Under the pieces are notes generated by a model, which was not told the DNA's origin, did not search any database, and saw nothing but the letters and a program-made list of their open reading frames with translations. Positions 53,634 to 64,000 of a DNA stretch of 64,000 bases are shown here, in pieces (the stretch's first letter is position 1; the number at the start of each line of letters is the position of its first letter). The DNA comes from Knufia peltigerae (Eukaryota; Ascomycota; Eurotiomycetes; Chaetothyriales; Trichomeriaceae). A program made the translations under genes and the position numbers. The stretch is from the NCBI GenBank assembly GCA_030247855.1, contig JAPDRN010000085.1, forward strand, positions 62,001 to 126,000, in the 5' to 3' direction.

Positions 53634-55057
53634 TTTGCAGACCAGAGCAAGGTGCACTCGGTCGATAATGGAATGAATCCTTGCAACCTTGGACGGACCT
53701 TCCTCTTAAATATGACTGTTCTATGTGAAGCGCGAACATGTGAGCGCCATCGTCGTGTGTGACGCCGTGCTGATGCGTCTCGGTAGAGGTTTGACTTTGA
53801 TATCTACCTAACTAGGTAGGTCCGAGGGGTTCGAGACGTCCGAAACTCCCACGGAGGTCTTGGTTTTTAGCGTCACCGCGTGCTCAAATCTAGAGTTCGG
53901 TAAGTAACTACCGGGGTTCGGAACAATAAAAGTAATATCCCGACCGAAGTTACTGATTCTATGTAATGCCTTCTTAGAAACAAGCTGTATCTTATCCTTC
54001 TCTCCAAGGCTGGCACACAAAACGCCATTTGCGATACAATATGGTAAAGATGACGATATTAGTGGTACGGTCACGTGTAGATCAATCACATGCAAAGGCA
54101 CTTTGGCTGTTGAGTTTCATCGCCTCCTCGATAGAACATCATATCGCAAAGCAATGAGAAATGCTTCAGCTCGCTTATTGAGTTCGACTCAGTGTCACTG
54201 AAATATCCGTCCTACTAAGCTTCTACCAGTCGGGCAAAAACTCTGACTAGCTCGGCATCCAGGAAACCCTGCCAACGTCTTTGCTGAGGATGGCCGAACT
54301 GTCATTCTTCCACTGACGTGCCCAGACTTCACGGAGGAAGTCCAGGCTTCAATCAGGTAGCCACAAACGCTGAACTCATTACTCCCTGGCTTTTCGTTGT
54401 CTGTATAAACTTTGGCGAAGCCGTCAACAAGATTGTGGCTCCCTTTGCTTATCAACCTTTTGCGAGGCACTCAAAAGTTCCCATTCACGGCCTCATCGAA
54501 CGTGCACTTTACGCTGCTGGCTGTTTTATTCAACATGGCCTTCACAACTTGACAGGCCGGAACTTGACGAAAAATCAGCCCCTTGATGTCCGTGCCTTTT
54601 GACGGCCGGCCACGAGGACTGCCATCTTGTTGCCGCATAACCACGACATTACTTTTCTTGCACTAGGGATAATGTGTACAATACAGCCTGGCGCGAGGCC
54701 CTCCACAAGATTGCACACCCCACCTGGCAGCGGCTCCCAATCTTTCCCTCATCAACCGCCTTATACAACTTACTGCGCTGAAGAGCTTTCTTTCTTCATT
54801 CGACGACCTTACAGCTGCTACCAAAGGTTGACATACTAAACTAGAGCCTCGAATGCTGTCAAGACATTGCAATCATATATTGAATCTCCTGTCAACGGAG
54901 AGTGCCCTGTAAGTGTCGTATACTTCCTGGGCTGGCCAGGCTTTATGAAGATATACACAGGTAGTCCCTTCAAGTTTTGAGGGTCTGAACAAGATTCCCT
55001 TCACTCTTTCCCCTGCTTCCTGCTTTGATCCGTTCTTACAGTTTACCATACTGGACC
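53634..55057. promoter_or_regulatory. Divergent intergenic region upstream of P450 and secreted protein
   Basis: About 1.4 kb. TCCGAGG lies at 53821-53827, about 190 bp upstream of the P450 ATG. The middle part (54.2-54.7 kb) has short open frames on both strands without domains. Nothing else supported. Confidence 0.4.
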
Positions 55058-58043
55058 ATGAGGACATCTCTGGCTGACCTCCAGTTTGCGCTGGTGATCC
55101 TCCTGCCATTGCTAGCAGTGCAACTATGTCTGGCGAGCCCCCGAAAGGCAGTTCATGCCCCACGTTATATCGCAACACACTCTGGGAATTTTTCAGGTAC
55201 TAGTGTTGGACCTTTAGGTATAAGCACGTCTGCGAGCACGAGCGCAAGCACTACAGCAGACACAACCTCAACCACGACATCAATTCAAAGCACCACCACC
55301 TTACTTTTCAACAGTACCACCACCACTGAGGCAAGTAGGCAGGCCAACCCTTCATCTACAAGCACCATCGCGACGACTTCAATCTTAAAGAACCACGATG
55401 CGTGGGGCGATTGGGAAAACTCATCCCCAACCTCAAACCACCATCCGTCGGGTGAAGATGGACCCTCCGCTCAAGGAGGAGGCTGGCGACCCGATCGAGG
55501 CGATAACTCGGGTGCTTCAGGAGGAGGCTGGAGACCCCATCAAGGCGACAACTTGGGTGCTTCGGGTACAGATAACAGCCGTCCTGGAGATACTCCTCCA
55601 CAACCCGGTGGCAATGGACAACATGGTTGGACAGGGTCGTCTTGGGGCGGCTATCAAAACTCCACCACAGGAGACAACACCACAAGCGACGGAGACTGGT
55701 ATGGCGAAAACGACGGTGTCCCTGCTCTGACGGAAGAGGATATCCTCTTCATCATCTCCGAACGCGCCCTCGCCTACGCTGGTTTCCCAGACTCGGACGG
55801 TTCTACATGGCCTATAAACGACTCCGTGGTCATAACGAAGAGACAGACCACAGGCGACTTCGACCCGAGCAAGTTCGGTGGACCAAATACTCTACAGAAG
55901 TGGAATGATCTAGCAATGGACGAATGGCTGGAGTTGTACGTCGCTAAGGTCGACATACCCGGGCAGCCGGGTAAGAAACTCGCCAACAGTACCAACTTTT
56001 TCCGTGACTTTTGGCTGTCCACGGTAAGTGCGATTCCAAAACCCCAGAGCCTATATCAGCCTATATCCTAACGAGCAAAATTACCACAGGGCGAGGAGAA
56101 CATAGTCCTATGCACCAGTCTTCTAAGCGAGTGTAATGTGGCCGATATCTCGGACGAGAAGCGCTTTAAGAACATTAGCCGTGAGGATGCTTACCGTGCT
56201 CAATTTGTTCGCCAAGTCATGAAAGTATGGCAGTCATCGAACAGCCAGGCATACCGGGTATGTTCAAAATATATCATATTCTACTGTTTTACTATCGGAT
56301 GATGGTCGGGTAGCTAACTCACTGGAAACCTGTCTCTAGATCCTATATGACACAGTGACATCTGATCAGCTTAAGGTCACCACGTCACACAACGTGCTTG
56401 TCCAAGGTACTCCTCCGCCGAGTACGAATATTTTCGATGTCATTGTTCCCGCCATCGCATTCCTGGGGGCATTTGTACCTGTTCTGGCGCCCGTGGCCGG
56501 TTTGGTCTCGGGGATCTACGCGGTCGGTAAAGCAGTCACCAAGCGCGAGAACGTCGTGGAAAATGTGATCTGGGAGGAACCTCGGATGAATTCTAGCGAT
56601 GCATTCGAGACCCCCCAGAAACGAGATGATGAGCAGACCGCCGCGATAAGCGATCTCCTTGACCGTGTCCATAAGCTAGAAAACAAGCCACCGAAAACGT
56701 GGCTCGACCAGGCGAAGGATCCACAACAAATCGGCAAGGGCTTAGATGCCGCAGCGTAAGTATCTCATCGTGACGATCAATGAGGTATCGTTGGACAGTC
56801 GACCAAAAAGAATAGGCTAACTGTGGGCGCAGTAAGATCTATCTGGCCATCAAGGGGTTAAACCCAAGCCTTCCCTCGTCTAGCATTTCATCCTGGGATT
56901 TCTTCGATCAAAAAGTGCTAGAGACACTACAAGTGTTCCCCAAGAATATTCTGACCGCCTTCGAACTGAACGTCAAGACTTACTGGCCACAGCAGACCAC
57001 AAAGAAAGATGGGACTACGATCCTCTCTAGTGGGATGAGACCATTCCTACTGGGTGGCACTTGGTCGTTGGCCGAGGCTCATACGGAGGAGCCTTCTGCG
57101 ACCATGGCTAAAGTCAAGAAGTATCTAGATGCTGTTATCTTTATGCAGTACGTCCAGCAGCAGGCAGTAAGTGATCTTGCCCCCAAGACTTGGAGACTAG
57201 GAGAGAGACATCGTTGTCCTGACATACATGGTGTAGTTCTACTACTGGGTCCAGAACTTCCCTAGCGCCTCGGCCTGTACCGCGGCGCGAGACGATGCCG
57301 TCGACAGGAATTGGCTTGCGAAGGATGGCTGGTACAACTGCGAACAGCTTGCCAATGGGCAGTACCAGCTCCAGTACACTCGGAAGCCTACGACGAATCG
57401 CGGCCGCGCAGACGCGAATACCTATACAGAATACGACCCATTTGGCGACATCGTCGCCCTCGAGCCTGCGCCTGAGTTCCGCGCCGGATTTTGTTGGGTG
57501 CAGCAACGCTCTGGCAACGCTTTCCGTGACAACGGTTTCCAGCAGAACACTGCGGGTTTGAACAAGTGGAACGACGGGATCCTCGGCGAGCTACTTTACG
57601 ACTTCAAGATGAGCGACGTTTTCGGCGCCTCACGGGCCTGCCAGGCCACAATGGGCGACCCGTTCACCCAAAACAAGTCGCCGCGAAACGCATTCTACCC
57701 ATCCTTGCGCGTAGAAGAAAACCCGCCTTCGGATGGCGGTGACGGCGAGATACTCAGTGGGAAGCTTCCCCTGTGTCTCTTCAATCTCCCCATTTTCGAA
57801 GTCGGTCGCTCAGACCTCGACGCCTGGTGCAACAATCACATCGGCTCCATCTCACGGGACAGGTGGACTAAAGATGATGACAGCTGTGGCGAGAAGCTCG
57901 AGCTATGGGCCATCCAGTCCGATACGAAGCTGTGTGGTTCCAACCAAGGCTCCTACTATCCGAAGCGCAGCTCCCGACCTGGTTGTTCGTTGCATGAGCG
58001 TGGTGTCAATATTGCGTCCTGCAAGGACTATCAGAACATCTAG
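55058..58043 (+). CDS. Large secreted protein of unknown function, Ser/Thr-rich with C-terminal Cys-containing domain
   Basis: Exons 55058..56023, 56090..56257, 56340..56755, 56833..57166 and 57237..58043 give 896 aa. Residues 1-27 are a clear signal peptide (LQFALVILLPLLAVQLCLA). Residues about 50-110 are Ser/Thr-rich and probably O-glycosylated. Residues about 140-170 hold two 15-residue repeats beginning GGGWRP. A long alpha-helical region follows. A hydrophobic segment near residues 415-450 (FDVIVPAIAFLGAFVPVLAPVAG) is long enough to cross or insert into a membrane. The last about 300 residues contain scattered Cys (FCWVQQ, LCLFNLPIF, DAWCNNH, GCSLHERG), consistent with a disulfide-bonded extracellular domain. 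I recognise no catalytic family; similar uncharacterised proteins occur in other ascomycetes. There is no link to the catabolic enzymes apart from position. Confidence 0.82.
55475..55564 (+). repeat. In-frame tandem duplication, two 45-bp units
   Basis: Units 55475-55519 and 55520-55564 encode GGGWRPDRGDNSGAS and GGGWRPHQGDNLGAS. They lie in the linker of the secreted protein. The length is a multiple of three, so copy-number change would keep the frame. Confidence 0.9.
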
Positions 58044-58780
58044 TCAAACGTACATTGATGTTCCAGGCAATGCTTTGAGAAAACCGAGAATCTTGCCCTA
58101 AAGGAGCATTTGGAAGCACTCTTACGCCTCACGATTTTTGCCACTACCCAAAGCATCAGACTTTTGACTTCTTTTCATTGGCAGTATTGCTGCCTCGCTG
58201 TGGCCGATAACACCACGTCTCAGGCTATCGGCTAAGTCGAGCATATTATTATGGCTGGACCACGACTAAATATGTCTCGCCTGAGGAGGGTAACCGTGGC
58301 TAGGTAATTTGCGGCGAGCCAGTATTTGTGCCTTTGGCGATTGGATTGTACCTCGATTCCCCTTTGATAGCAAGATGGGAATAGTCCTTCAGTTCGCTCC
58401 ACCGTGACGCACCGAGCCATGCAAAGGTTTTACTGGCGAGTGGGATCTACTGGGGGGCGTCCATGGAGGAGAATGCGAATATATACCGCGAATAGATACA
58501 TTTGCAGAACGTATCACCCGGTCACCCCAGGGTAAACTCAACATGAGCCTCCACGCAAAGTGCCTGGATTCTCGCCCGAAGAGGAGTGGGGTTGGGACCA
58601 AATCAACCAACCACCTTGGTATCCTTGCAAGAAATACCATGGCGTCTCTGTTCGTCGTAGATCATTGGATAATCATCAACCATGGTCTATCACGACACAT
58701 GTGTCGGCCTCGTCAAAATCCTCAGACCAGTGGCTTGACGTGGGGCACAAGTGTAAGTCAGCCCATCGACCACAAAAGCT
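58044..58780. other. Convergent intergenic region
   Basis: About 740 bp between the secreted protein and the esterase 3' end. A plus-strand frame near 58545-58795 stays open (Trp/Pro-rich) but lacks a good start or domain. Confidence 0.4.
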
Positions 58781-60027
58781 TCATTCATATTGAGAAGTAG
58801 CTGCAACCTGAAGGAGGAATGCAATTATGTGAGTGTCGGTACGAGTCTCTACAGCGTACGAGCAAAAAGGTCGACCCATCGCGTAGCTATTTTTTCCTTG
58901 ATCGTTAGTCAACTGCGTCTCTAACCTGCGCTCCAAGATGAATGGAAAAAGACTCACATGTGCATCTGACCACGTTCAAGAATAAATTCCACCTTGTTCC
59001 CAGCCTGCTTTGATCTCCTGACCCAAGTGAGAGAGTCCGGCAGTAGAACTTCCGCTGTCCCAGCCAATATCAGCTGGGGAGGTAGAGAATGGAGATTGTC
59101 AAAAACCGGAGACACTCGAGGGTCATTCGCCTTCATACCCTCAGGCAGGAACGAGTTGACCAAGATGGGGTTATCTTTGCTGAAGGTGATGAGAAAATCC
59201 GTGGCCATGGCAGGAGAATGAAGAGTATGAGCCAACTCAAGATCAACCCAAGGTGAGATTAAAATCATTCCGCCTGGTGCTGACAATCCTTGTCGCCGTA
59301 TCTCCAAAGCAGACATGGCTGTGAGGCCCCCACCGGCCGAGTCACCTCCAAAAACAATGAGTGCAGGGTTGACATGAAAATCTTCGACCAGGGAACGGTA
59401 AACGTTGACGAAATCATTGCGGCATGCGGGGAATTTGGCTTCATCTATCAGTCCTGTGGAGATTGTCAATACATCGTCCATCACTTGTTGGAGGTCAGGG
59501 GAAAGGGGTGATGTTATTCCATGTATAGACCCACTGTAATCAACTGATACGACTACCAACTTCAAGCCTTGTTCTTTTGCTCGCCTTATCCATCGTTCAT
59601 AAGTCTCAATATACATTAGAGGTTCTCCAAAGGCGTAACCCCCTCCATGGGCATAGAGAAGGATGAGCGGTTTCTGTTGTTGTCCTTGAGTAGTGATGTC
59701 TTGGTGCTTGGATTCCTGTAAGGCGGCAGCTGCATCTCTAGGTATGATGACACAAGGGACTCCCCCCAGCTTCTCATCTGCATATCGACTTTTTTTCAAG
59801 TTTAGAGGAGCTTTGAACAATAAATCCCAGAAGTTCGCCAGGAACCCTCCCAGGTAACAACGATACAATTGAGTTCTGAAATCAACAGCTCGACAAGCAA
59901 AAGGGAGTAATAGACGATTCAAGAAAACCGAAACCCCAAGAGCGGATGTATGATAGATGCTTCGCACCAGTTTCCATGGTTGTGTCAGGATCAATCTCAA
60001 ATGGCTTGGGCGCTGCTGGCGCGGCAT
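58781..60027 (-). CDS. HSL-family alpha/beta hydrolase (esterase/lipase-like)
   Basis: Exons 60027..58958 and 58886..58781 give 391 aa. HGGGYAFGE is the oxyanion hole, FGGDSAGGGLTA the nucleophile elbow, GTAEVLLPDSL the acid region, and the catalytic His is in RGQMHIYAM, where H is followed by the intron (donor GTGAGT, acceptor AATAG). Without the second exon the protein would stop two codons after that His. The N-terminal about 100 residues include a hydrophobic stretch (SALGVSVFLNRLLLPFA) that may anchor the protein to a membrane, as in fungal steroid/sterol esterases of this family. Divergent from the SDR at 60462 (434 bp apart). The ester or lactone substrate is unknown. Confidence 0.9.
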
Positions 60028-60461
60028 TATTCCGATGGGTTTCCAGTATCTGGCTCGAGGGTGGGCATATCAAACAAGCGAGACTGCTAGCACGCTGGCT
60101 TGTGAAAAATGTCAATCGTAGGTAAAGTCCAGGTCTGGAGAGAAGCACCATCTAATGCCGTCGAGAGCGGATATAATTAACCGTGGAAGATAGTTCGGTA
60201 ATGTTTTCCGAAGTGTGTGGCATAAACTCCGATTTATAACATATGATTATCCCTTTTTGCCACGGAAATCGAATTGCGTGCGGATACAGTGGGGATCTTT
60301 CTCCAGACTACCACCTGAATTACACTACCATTCTCAATCTGGGGTAGGTACTTCGCAGGCTCTAGACCCGATAGTTCACGACCTAAGGAAGGTCTGTGTT
60401 ACATACTTCTTCTTTGCCAAACGCAACCTGTATAGCACCAATTCATTACAAGAGAACAAAA
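60028..60461. promoter_or_regulatory. Divergent promoter between esterase and SDR
   Basis: About 430 bp, likely shared by the two genes. I see no clear operator-like repeat. Confidence 0.4.
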
Positions 60462-61372
60462 ATGATTCGGATTGAAAAGGTCGCTGTAGTTTTCGGGGCC
60501 AGCGGTGGGCTGGGAGAGGCGACTGTCGTCAGAGTGGCCCAAGACTACAACGTCGTCGTCGGTTATTACCGAGGAGAGAGCAAAGCTCAAAAGTTGGTGG
60601 ATGGAATTACAAAAGCAGGTAAGGTTTCGAAGTCCTCACTTGAGAGCTCACTGGGTTCTCTGCCAGACGACTCTCGTGATTTGGTATAAAGATCATCTGT
60701 GAATTTTATGTTGGAAGTGTCTCAATTGACAAAGGACTAGGTAGAAAGGCAACCGCCTTACAAGTTGACATGAAGGACTCCGAATCTGTACGACAGTTTT
60801 TCATGTCTGCCAAACAAGTCTGGGGTCGTTTGGATTGTATCATTTCTGCGACGGGGCCTCCCATCACTCTTGGGCCACTAGCAGAAGCATCTCCCGACCA
60901 CTTTAAACGGGTCGTGGAAACCGACATCATTGGATCTTTCAACATCATCAAGCACGGCGTTCCGGTGCTGGAGCCGGCAGCGGCAGCAACGGCAGGGAGT
61001 GACGGCTCTTTCCCTTCGATTCTGTTGTTCTTGACTTGCGCGGTACAAAAGACTTTGGACTGGGACGGGTTGAGTTTCATTCCCAAAATGGGCGTCGTGG
61101 GGATTGTGAAACAGGCGGCGCGAGAGTTGGGACCAAAGGGTATCAGAGTCAACGGCCTCGCACCGGGGACCATCAATGCGGGTATCGTCTTTGACAGTTT
61201 CGCCGCCGACAAGTATGGAGCCGCCGTTTTGGAGAACCAGGGAACCCAGACTCCCATGGGTCGACGAGGCGAGGCTCACGAGATCGCAGAGGTCGCGGCT
61301 TTCTTGGTCTCTCCCAAGGCGAGCTACGTCAGCGGTCAAATCATTGGAGTCGATGGAGGTTTCAGTGCGTGA
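60462..61372 (+). CDS. SDR-fold protein lacking the canonical catalytic Tyr
   Basis: Exons 60462..60618 and 60741..61372 give 262 aa. The cofactor motif FGASGGLGEA and the C-terminal SPKASYVSGQIIGVDGGFSA are standard for classical SDRs, and RVNGLAPGTINAGI is the usual PG segment. However, the NNAG position reads ISATGPP, and where YxxxK is expected the sequence is GLSFIPKMGVVG, placing Ser four residues before the Lys. The catalytic Ser region is also unusual (LFLTCAVQKTLDW). It may be a non-catalytic SDR-fold protein, or use different chemistry. Exon borders are supported by GTAAGG/GACTAG and by the restored frame AGRKATALQVDMKD. It lies between an esterase and a BVMO. Confidence 0.82.
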
Positions 61373-61789
61373 ACCAGAAGGTTTTTCGTGTGAATTCCAT
61401 CCAGGTAGAGGATGGCTACATCAGATGGAACTGATCAGTATGGGAGAAGAAACTTGGACCAAAGGTCAGAAAAGAATGTGTTCAAGAGTGAAGCATGAGG
61501 CCCTGGGGAATAATATATACACGGGCCACGAGGGTTCTACCTCAAGATGACCGACACATAGTAGATGCAACGTGATCACCCCGAGTCTTATATTTCAAGT
61601 GTAAGAGATTTTAACAATATGACTGGAAACTTAGGGGAGAGACGAAAGAAAGGAGAAGCCCTTGAGCGCCCCCACATATGTGAATACCACTCCTTCATTA
61701 CCCATAACACCTTCTAATGCCATCCATTTTCCACATCATTTACCCCTGCTGTGACTTTGTTTTGCTGCCCCGACGGGTCCAATATCTAG
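61373..61789. other. Convergent intergenic region
   Basis: About 420 bp between the SDR-like gene and the BVMO 3' end. No supported feature. Confidence 0.45.
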
Positions 61790-63523
61790 CTAGCTCTCTA
61801 GAAATGGTCTGAAGCCGACGTAGTTACTGTCGACAACTTTCTGGAGCTCCTCCCTGAATTTCCTGAGCCCTCCAAAGTAGAATCTGATGGCGAGGGTTTT
61901 TCCAGGCACATTTGCCCCAAAGATCCAAGATGCCGTTTCCTTAAAGAGGCTTCCCTCGACGCTCTTCTCGCAAACCCCATTCCAGTCAGATTCGGCCTTC
62001 ATGGTGGTCTCTACCACCACCTTTTTCTGCTCTCCAGTCTTGGAAGCTGCTGCTGCCGCCTCTTCGGCCTGCTTGATGGCTTCTGTGATGAACTCGACAT
62101 GGACCTCGATCGCGCTAGGGATGTTGCAAAAGGGGCCTTGCGGTCCGGTGATCATGAACATGTTTGGGAAGTTTGCCACGCTCACGCCCAGGTAACTCGT
62201 CGGTCCGTGGCTCCAATGATCTTTCAGGGTCTCACCGTTCTTACCCTGGATTCTGACCCTGCTATAGTTGCCATCGACGGCATCGAACCCTGTCGCCATG
62301 ATGATGACATCCAATTCGTGAACCTTGCCGCCAGTGGTGACTATGCCCTCGCCGGTGACGGCGGTGATGGGCGTCTCTTTCAAATCGACGATCGAGACGT
62401 GGTCCCGGTTGAACTGCTTGTAATAGCCACTGTCACAAAGTGGCCTTCGTGCATAGTGGTCATAGGGTTGTAGCTTGCGCGCCTTTTCCGGATCTTTGAC
62501 AATCTGTGCAATCTTCTTTCTGATGAACGCACAAGCTGCTGCATTGGCATTTTTGTTTGTGGAAACCTATTCATAAGATAGAAAGTTAGCTGTGCTTCCC
62601 TCAAAATCATGGAGAATCGTTGACAAAGGTACACAGAAAGTGATGCGGTGATGACTAACATCGTTGAATCCTCCACCCATGAATCGGAATCCATTACCCT
62701 GACTCCAAAGGCTTTCAAAAATTGTTTCTTGCTCTTCGGGTGTGTAGGAATCGAAGGACCGATCAGATTCTTCAAAGCCCATGGCATATAGAGACTTCCT
62801 CGATTGCTCCATGAGTTGGTCGTACTTGGCGTTGACTTTCGCGCGGTACTCGGCTGTAACAGGTGTGTCCCCGCTCGGTACGGTGTACTGTGGATGGCGC
62901 TGGAAGCACACAAGTTCTTTGACGTATTTTGCAATCTCTGTAATCACTTGAACTCCCGTCGAGCCGCAACCGATGACTCCGACGCGTTTACCTTTAAGGT
63001 CGATGTCGTTGTTCCAGGCCGCAGTGTGGCAAAGGGTTCCTTTGAATGTGTTCAACCCTGGAATGTCTGGGAAATTGGGTCGGGATAACAATCCAAGCGC
63101 GGTGATGAGATAGGTGGCTTTTACTGTAGCCCCAGTACTCAGCTGAATATCCCACAATTTCTCTGATTCGATCCATTGCGCCGACAGTAACTCGGTATTG
63201 AAGAGCATATGCTTGCGCAGGTCGTGGCGCTCGACCACATGTTCCAGATACTTGAGAACATCAGGCCCTTGTACATAACGGTGTGACCAGGGGTAAGTTT
63301 GCAGGTCTTCCTTGTCCCAAGAGAACCGATAGACCTCGCTGTAACTGTCGCTCATGGCACCGGGGTACCGGTTATAGTACCAGGTTCCCCCTACATCACC
63401 TGCCATGTCAATGACTTTGACACTCAGGCCTAGTTGAAGCAAGGAATACAGCTGGTAGATCCCGCCAAATCCTGCTCCAACTACCAAAGCATCGACGCGG
63501 TCGGGGGGACTCTGAGAGACCAT
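61790..63523 (-). CDS. Baeyer-Villiger monooxygenase (type I, cyclohexanone monooxygenase-like)
   Basis: Exons 63523..62660 and 62566..61790 give 546 aa. FAD motif GAGFGG near residue 16, then GGTWYYNRYPGAMSD. The BVMO fingerprint is FKGTLCHTAAWN, ending AWN instead of the usual WP. NADPH motif GCGSTG near residue 190. C-terminal motifs are ATGFDAVDGN and FGANVPGKTLAIRFYFGG. The intron (donor GTTAGT, acceptor AATAG) joins GGGFNDVSTNKNANAAA. GGTWYYNRYPGAMSD is closer to the classical cyclohexanone-monooxygenase sequence than the corresponding part of the BVMO at 27100-28737, so the two are probably distinct in substrate rather than recent duplicates. Cytosolic, NADPH- and O2-dependent conversion of ketones to esters/lactones. 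Confidence 0.92.
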
Positions 63524-64000
63524 GTTCGTTTGATTTTGTGTGCCAGAGCAGACTCAGAACTAGATGAGTTACTAGAGGGCGGTGAATGCAGATAATGTCA
63601 GAGACGTTAACAAGAGGCTGCAGCAGTGACCAGAAAAGACGGCATTGTCCTATACTAAAAAGTGCCAGCAGGAATGGGTCCATTTTGTATCAGCCGAATG
63701 AAGCCTCTTACAAGAGGCCACTGTTGTCGGGGAAAGACTTCCGTGGAATTCGATCTAACTTTGGGATCTGTAGCAAAAGCTCCGGCCACTACCACCACTC
63801 TTCCTCGAATGAGGGTGGTTCGTAGCCAATTTTGCAGCCTCTCGGGTCAGGATAATTTCATGGCTCAAAAATTCGATTGTATTCTCATCGGGTGCCGCGA
63901 GGGCTCCGCCATTCGGGTGTTCTTAGCCGTTCGGCATGTTCTTGAAACTGAAGAAAGGTAAATTGCCCAATACTGGAGGGTATTCTTATTAGCGCCAGTG
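63524..64000. other. Right-edge region upstream of BVMO
   Basis: About 480 bp. It should hold the BVMO promoter. A possible gene start on the plus strand at 63860 is listed separately. Confidence 0.4.
63860..64000 (+). CDS. Possible 5' end of a flavoprotein-like gene (cut by window edge)
   Basis: ATG at 63860 opens MAQKFDCILIGC, which resembles the first beta-strand of a Rossmann-type FAD protein such as mercuric-reductase-like enzymes. The next residues (REGSAIRVFL) do not form a proper GxGxxG. The frame stops at 63959 unless the GTAAAT at 63958 is a donor. It could be a genuine first exon or a decayed remnant; there is too little sequence to decide. Confidence 0.2.

Noticed and set aside
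58545..58795. Open Trp/Pro-rich frame after the secreted protein gene
   Set aside because: No good start codon in the frame, no domain, and no splice sites linking it to a neighbour.

Overview
The window looks like nuclear DNA of a filamentous ascomycete (Pezizomycotina). Most genes carry short GT..AG introns of about 40-75 nt with CTNAC-like branch points. There are Zn2Cys6/fungal_trans regulators, TRI12-type transporters and membrane-anchored fungal P450s. I cannot fix the genus from the sequence. Exon structures below were worked out by hand from splice consensus, reading frame and family motifs; in every multi-exon model the summed exon length is a multiple of three.

Layout. 1-7 kb: C-terminus of a flavin monooxygenase, an SDR, a 10-exon P450 and a sugar-type MFS transporter. 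7.8-12.1 kb: a second SDR, an alpha/beta hydrolase with a non-canonical nucleophile elbow, and a TRI12-like efflux transporter. 12.7-17.4 kb: HpcH/HpaI aldolase, TauD/TfdA dioxygenase and a cytochrome b2-like FMN dehydrogenase. 18.2-26.5 kb: HSL-type esterase, an intronless bacterial-type P450, a TRI12-like transporter with a damaged splice donor, and an Old Yellow Enzyme. 27.1-32.9 kb: Baeyer-Villiger monooxygenase (BVMO), class II aldolase, glyoxalase-fold protein and a second HSL esterase. 34.5-40.1 kb: two transcription-factor genes, the first without a visible zinc cluster. 41.3-53.6 kb: a double-domain dimeric alpha/beta-barrel protein, an SDR with a long C-terminal extension, a P450, a third TRI12-like transporter and a fourth P450. 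55-64 kb: a large secreted protein of unknown function, a third HSL esterase, an SDR lacking the usual catalytic Tyr, and a second complete BVMO.

There is no PKS, NRPS, terpene synthase or other backbone enzyme in the window. The content (P450s, SDRs, ene-reductase, BVMOs, several esterases, two aldolase families, a 2-hydroxy-acid dehydrogenase, importers/exporters and regulators) fits a catabolic or detoxification cluster better than a biosynthetic one. A plausible route is hydroxylation (P450), oxidation to a ketone (SDR), enone reduction (OYE), lactone or ester formation (BVMO), hydrolysis (HSL esterase), then oxidation and C-C cleavage of the hydroxy/keto acid (cyt b2-like enzyme and aldolases). 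The substrate is unknown and this order is inference. Several of the enzymes are intronless and bacterial-like, so part of the set may have been acquired by horizontal transfer.
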